Part shown: positions 12,802 to 13,784 of the stretch, piece after piece | Layout of the letters: the number at the start of each line of letters is the position of its first letter | Position numbering within the stretch: the stretch's first letter is position 1 | Assembly: GCA_039026975.1 (NCBI GenBank) | Contig: JBCCLI010000156.1 | Location: 1-13,784, forward strand | DNA length: 13,784 bases | DNA from: JBCBKZ01 sp039026975 | GTDB taxonomy: Bacteria > Bacteroidota > Bacteroidia > J057 | Direction: 5' to 3' | Made by a program: the position numbers and the translations under genes | Notes under the pieces: generated by a model | The model's input: the letters and a program-made list of their open reading frames with translations, nothing else | Told to the model about the DNA's origin: nothing | Database searches by the model: none

Positions 12802-13784
12802 CTAGTACCGGCAGAGACGAAAACCCACAATAGAGCTACGAATGAGGGGAATGATGTAGCGGCGATTCGAGACACGGGCAAGATTAGGATCGAAGTACCA
12901 AGAGCCCCCACGAACCACTCGATAGTCTCCATTATCTGGCCCTGTAGGATCAGTTTGGAGAGAGGAAGGATAGGTATCATACCAGTCAGCACACCACTCC
13001 CATACATTTCCACTCATATCATACAGCCCTAACTCGTTAGCCTTCTTCTGCCCTACCTGATGTGTCCTACTTCCTGAGTTATTAGCATACCAACCTACTT
13101 CCGTAAGCTCATTACTACCAGCGTACACATATCCCTGAGACAGATTCCCTCCCCTGGCCGCAAACTCCCATTGGGCCTCCGTAGGTAGTCCATACCGCCG
13201 ACCCGTACGATCAGACCACCAGCTTGCATAAGCCATAGCATCCTCCCATGATATACCTGTAACCGGATGATCCAGCGTATATAGAGAATTACCTATCCTT
13301 GTGTAATGTTGATCTTCATTTTGACCAAATATATTATACTCATTTCCTTTCTCTATCCACTCAGGAACTCTTCCACCTCCTTCCTGTACATAATACATAT
13401 ACTGACCTACCGTCACCTCATACTTCTGCAAGCGATAGGTGGAAAGGCTTACTTCATGTATAGGCATAGCAGATCTAAATTCATTATCCAAAGAATCTTC
13501 ACTTCCCATCCTAAAAGTACCTCCTTCTATCTCCACAAACTCTCCTACACCTGCCTGGAAGCGGACAGTAAGGGTGTCAAGGAGGAGGGTATCTCCGGAA
13601 AAGCGGGCTCCTGCCGCTTCCGGGTCTATGAGAAATTCTTTCCTTTCCAGGTAGGAGTGCTTGATGTTAATAGTCCTTTTACCAGCAGGAATGCTTGACA
13701 CCCCTAATCTTACAGGCTCTGATATGTCCAGGTAGAAAACGCCTTTTTCATTAGTATTTCCCACCCGCACACTTGAAATCCCAA
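12802..13784 (-). CDS. FGE-sulfatase (SUMF1) domain protein, 5' end outside the window
   Basis: The frame stays open to the window edge (GISSVRVGNTNEKGVFYLDI precedes and includes the GTG at 13770), so this GTG is unlikely to be the start. The visible N-terminal ~75 residues look like a carboxypeptidase-regulatory/CnaB-like beta domain and a linker. From FVEIEGGTFRMGS onward is an FGE-sulfatase domain: YEVTVGQYMYYV, PVTGISWEDAMAYASWWS, RYGLPTEAQWEFAARGG, LYDMSGNVWEWCADWY, YRVVRGGSWYF and the terminal GFRLCRY. Such domains include formylglycine-generating enzymes and many non-catalytic relatives such as the gliding proteins GldJ and GldK; the paired catalytic cysteines of true FGE are not evident, so a binding or structural role is more likely. 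It ends with TAG and a good terminator. Confidence 0.85.
   Translation of the reverse strand, partial: GISSVRVGNTNEKGVFYLDISEPVRLGVSSIPAGKRTINIKHSYLERKEFLIDPEAAGARFSGDTLLLDTLTVRFQAGVGEFVEIEGGTFRMGSEDSLDNEFRSAMPIHEVSLSTYRLQKYEVTVGQYMYYVQEGGGRVPEWIEKGNEYNIFGQNEDQHYTRIGNSLYTLDHPVTGISWEDAMAYASWWSDRTGRRYGLPTEAQWEFAARGGNLSQGYVYAGSNELTEVGWYANNSGSRTHQVGQKKANELGLYDMSGNVWEWCADWYDTYPSSLQTDPTGPDNGDYRVVRGGSWYFDPNLARVSNRRYIIPLIRSSIVGFRLCRY

Noticed and set aside
12802..13784. GldJ or GldK gliding protein
   Set aside because: The SUMF1 fold is shared, but the beta domain in front of it and the lack of neighbouring gldL/M/N genes do not support that identity.

Overview
The window reads as chromosomal DNA of a Bacteroidota member, most likely order Cytophagales. 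The pointers are a GldA-type ABC ATPase, a large outer-membrane protein joining a PD40 propeller, a regulatory-like beta domain and an OmpA domain, a standalone RfaE2, and two short protein families that I know mainly from this phylum. Start codons are preceded by A-rich stretches rather than strong Shine-Dalgarno sites, and one promoter candidate fits the Bacteroidota TTTG/TAnnTTTG pattern. The species cannot be named from the sequence.

Layout. Positions 1-3339 are all on the minus strand. They hold gldA, then leuC and leuD (the two isopropylmalate isomerase subunits), then the first 33 codons of leuB, which runs off the left edge. leuD and leuB are separated by two adjoining degenerate tandem arrays, a GAAT heptamer and a CTTA hexamer. 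The hexamer array places a TAA at every second codon in the leuD frame. Positions 3391-8765 are on the plus strand: an orphan family-5 solute-binding lipoprotein, a GNAT acetyltransferase, a PorE-like OmpA-family protein and a small HD-domain phosphohydrolase. Positions 8884-10265 (minus) hold a short conserved protein often mislabelled 'ABC transporter ATPase' and a DUF434 protein. A second GAAT heptamer array sits just in front of the first of these. Positions 10419-11277 (plus) hold rfaE2 and a small gene that overlaps it by 8 bases.

The accessory part is 11278-12801. A REP-associated tyrosine transposase (RAYT, an HUH enzyme) on the minus strand is bounded by a perfect 22-bp inverted repeat. 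Each arm is a REP: the tetranucleotide GTAG followed by an imperfect hairpin, the substrate type known for RAYTs. A third REP of the same family lies at the terminator of the next gene. Outside this 733-bp module lie two 91-bp gap-free direct repeats (80/91 identical), each followed by a second kind of GTAG-plus-palindrome. Between the right-hand REP and the right 91-bp repeat is the 3' remnant of a four-helix-bundle (S23/IVS-like) gene that has lost its 5' part.

Positions 12802-13784 (minus) are the C-terminal part of an FGE-sulfatase (SUMF1) domain protein whose 5' end lies beyond the window.

Working together: leuCDB is a leucine biosynthesis operon; rfaE2 supplies ADP-heptose; gldA and the OmpA/PD40 protein are envelope, gliding or secretion type functions. 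The RAYT and its REPs form a self-contained repeat-dispersal module.
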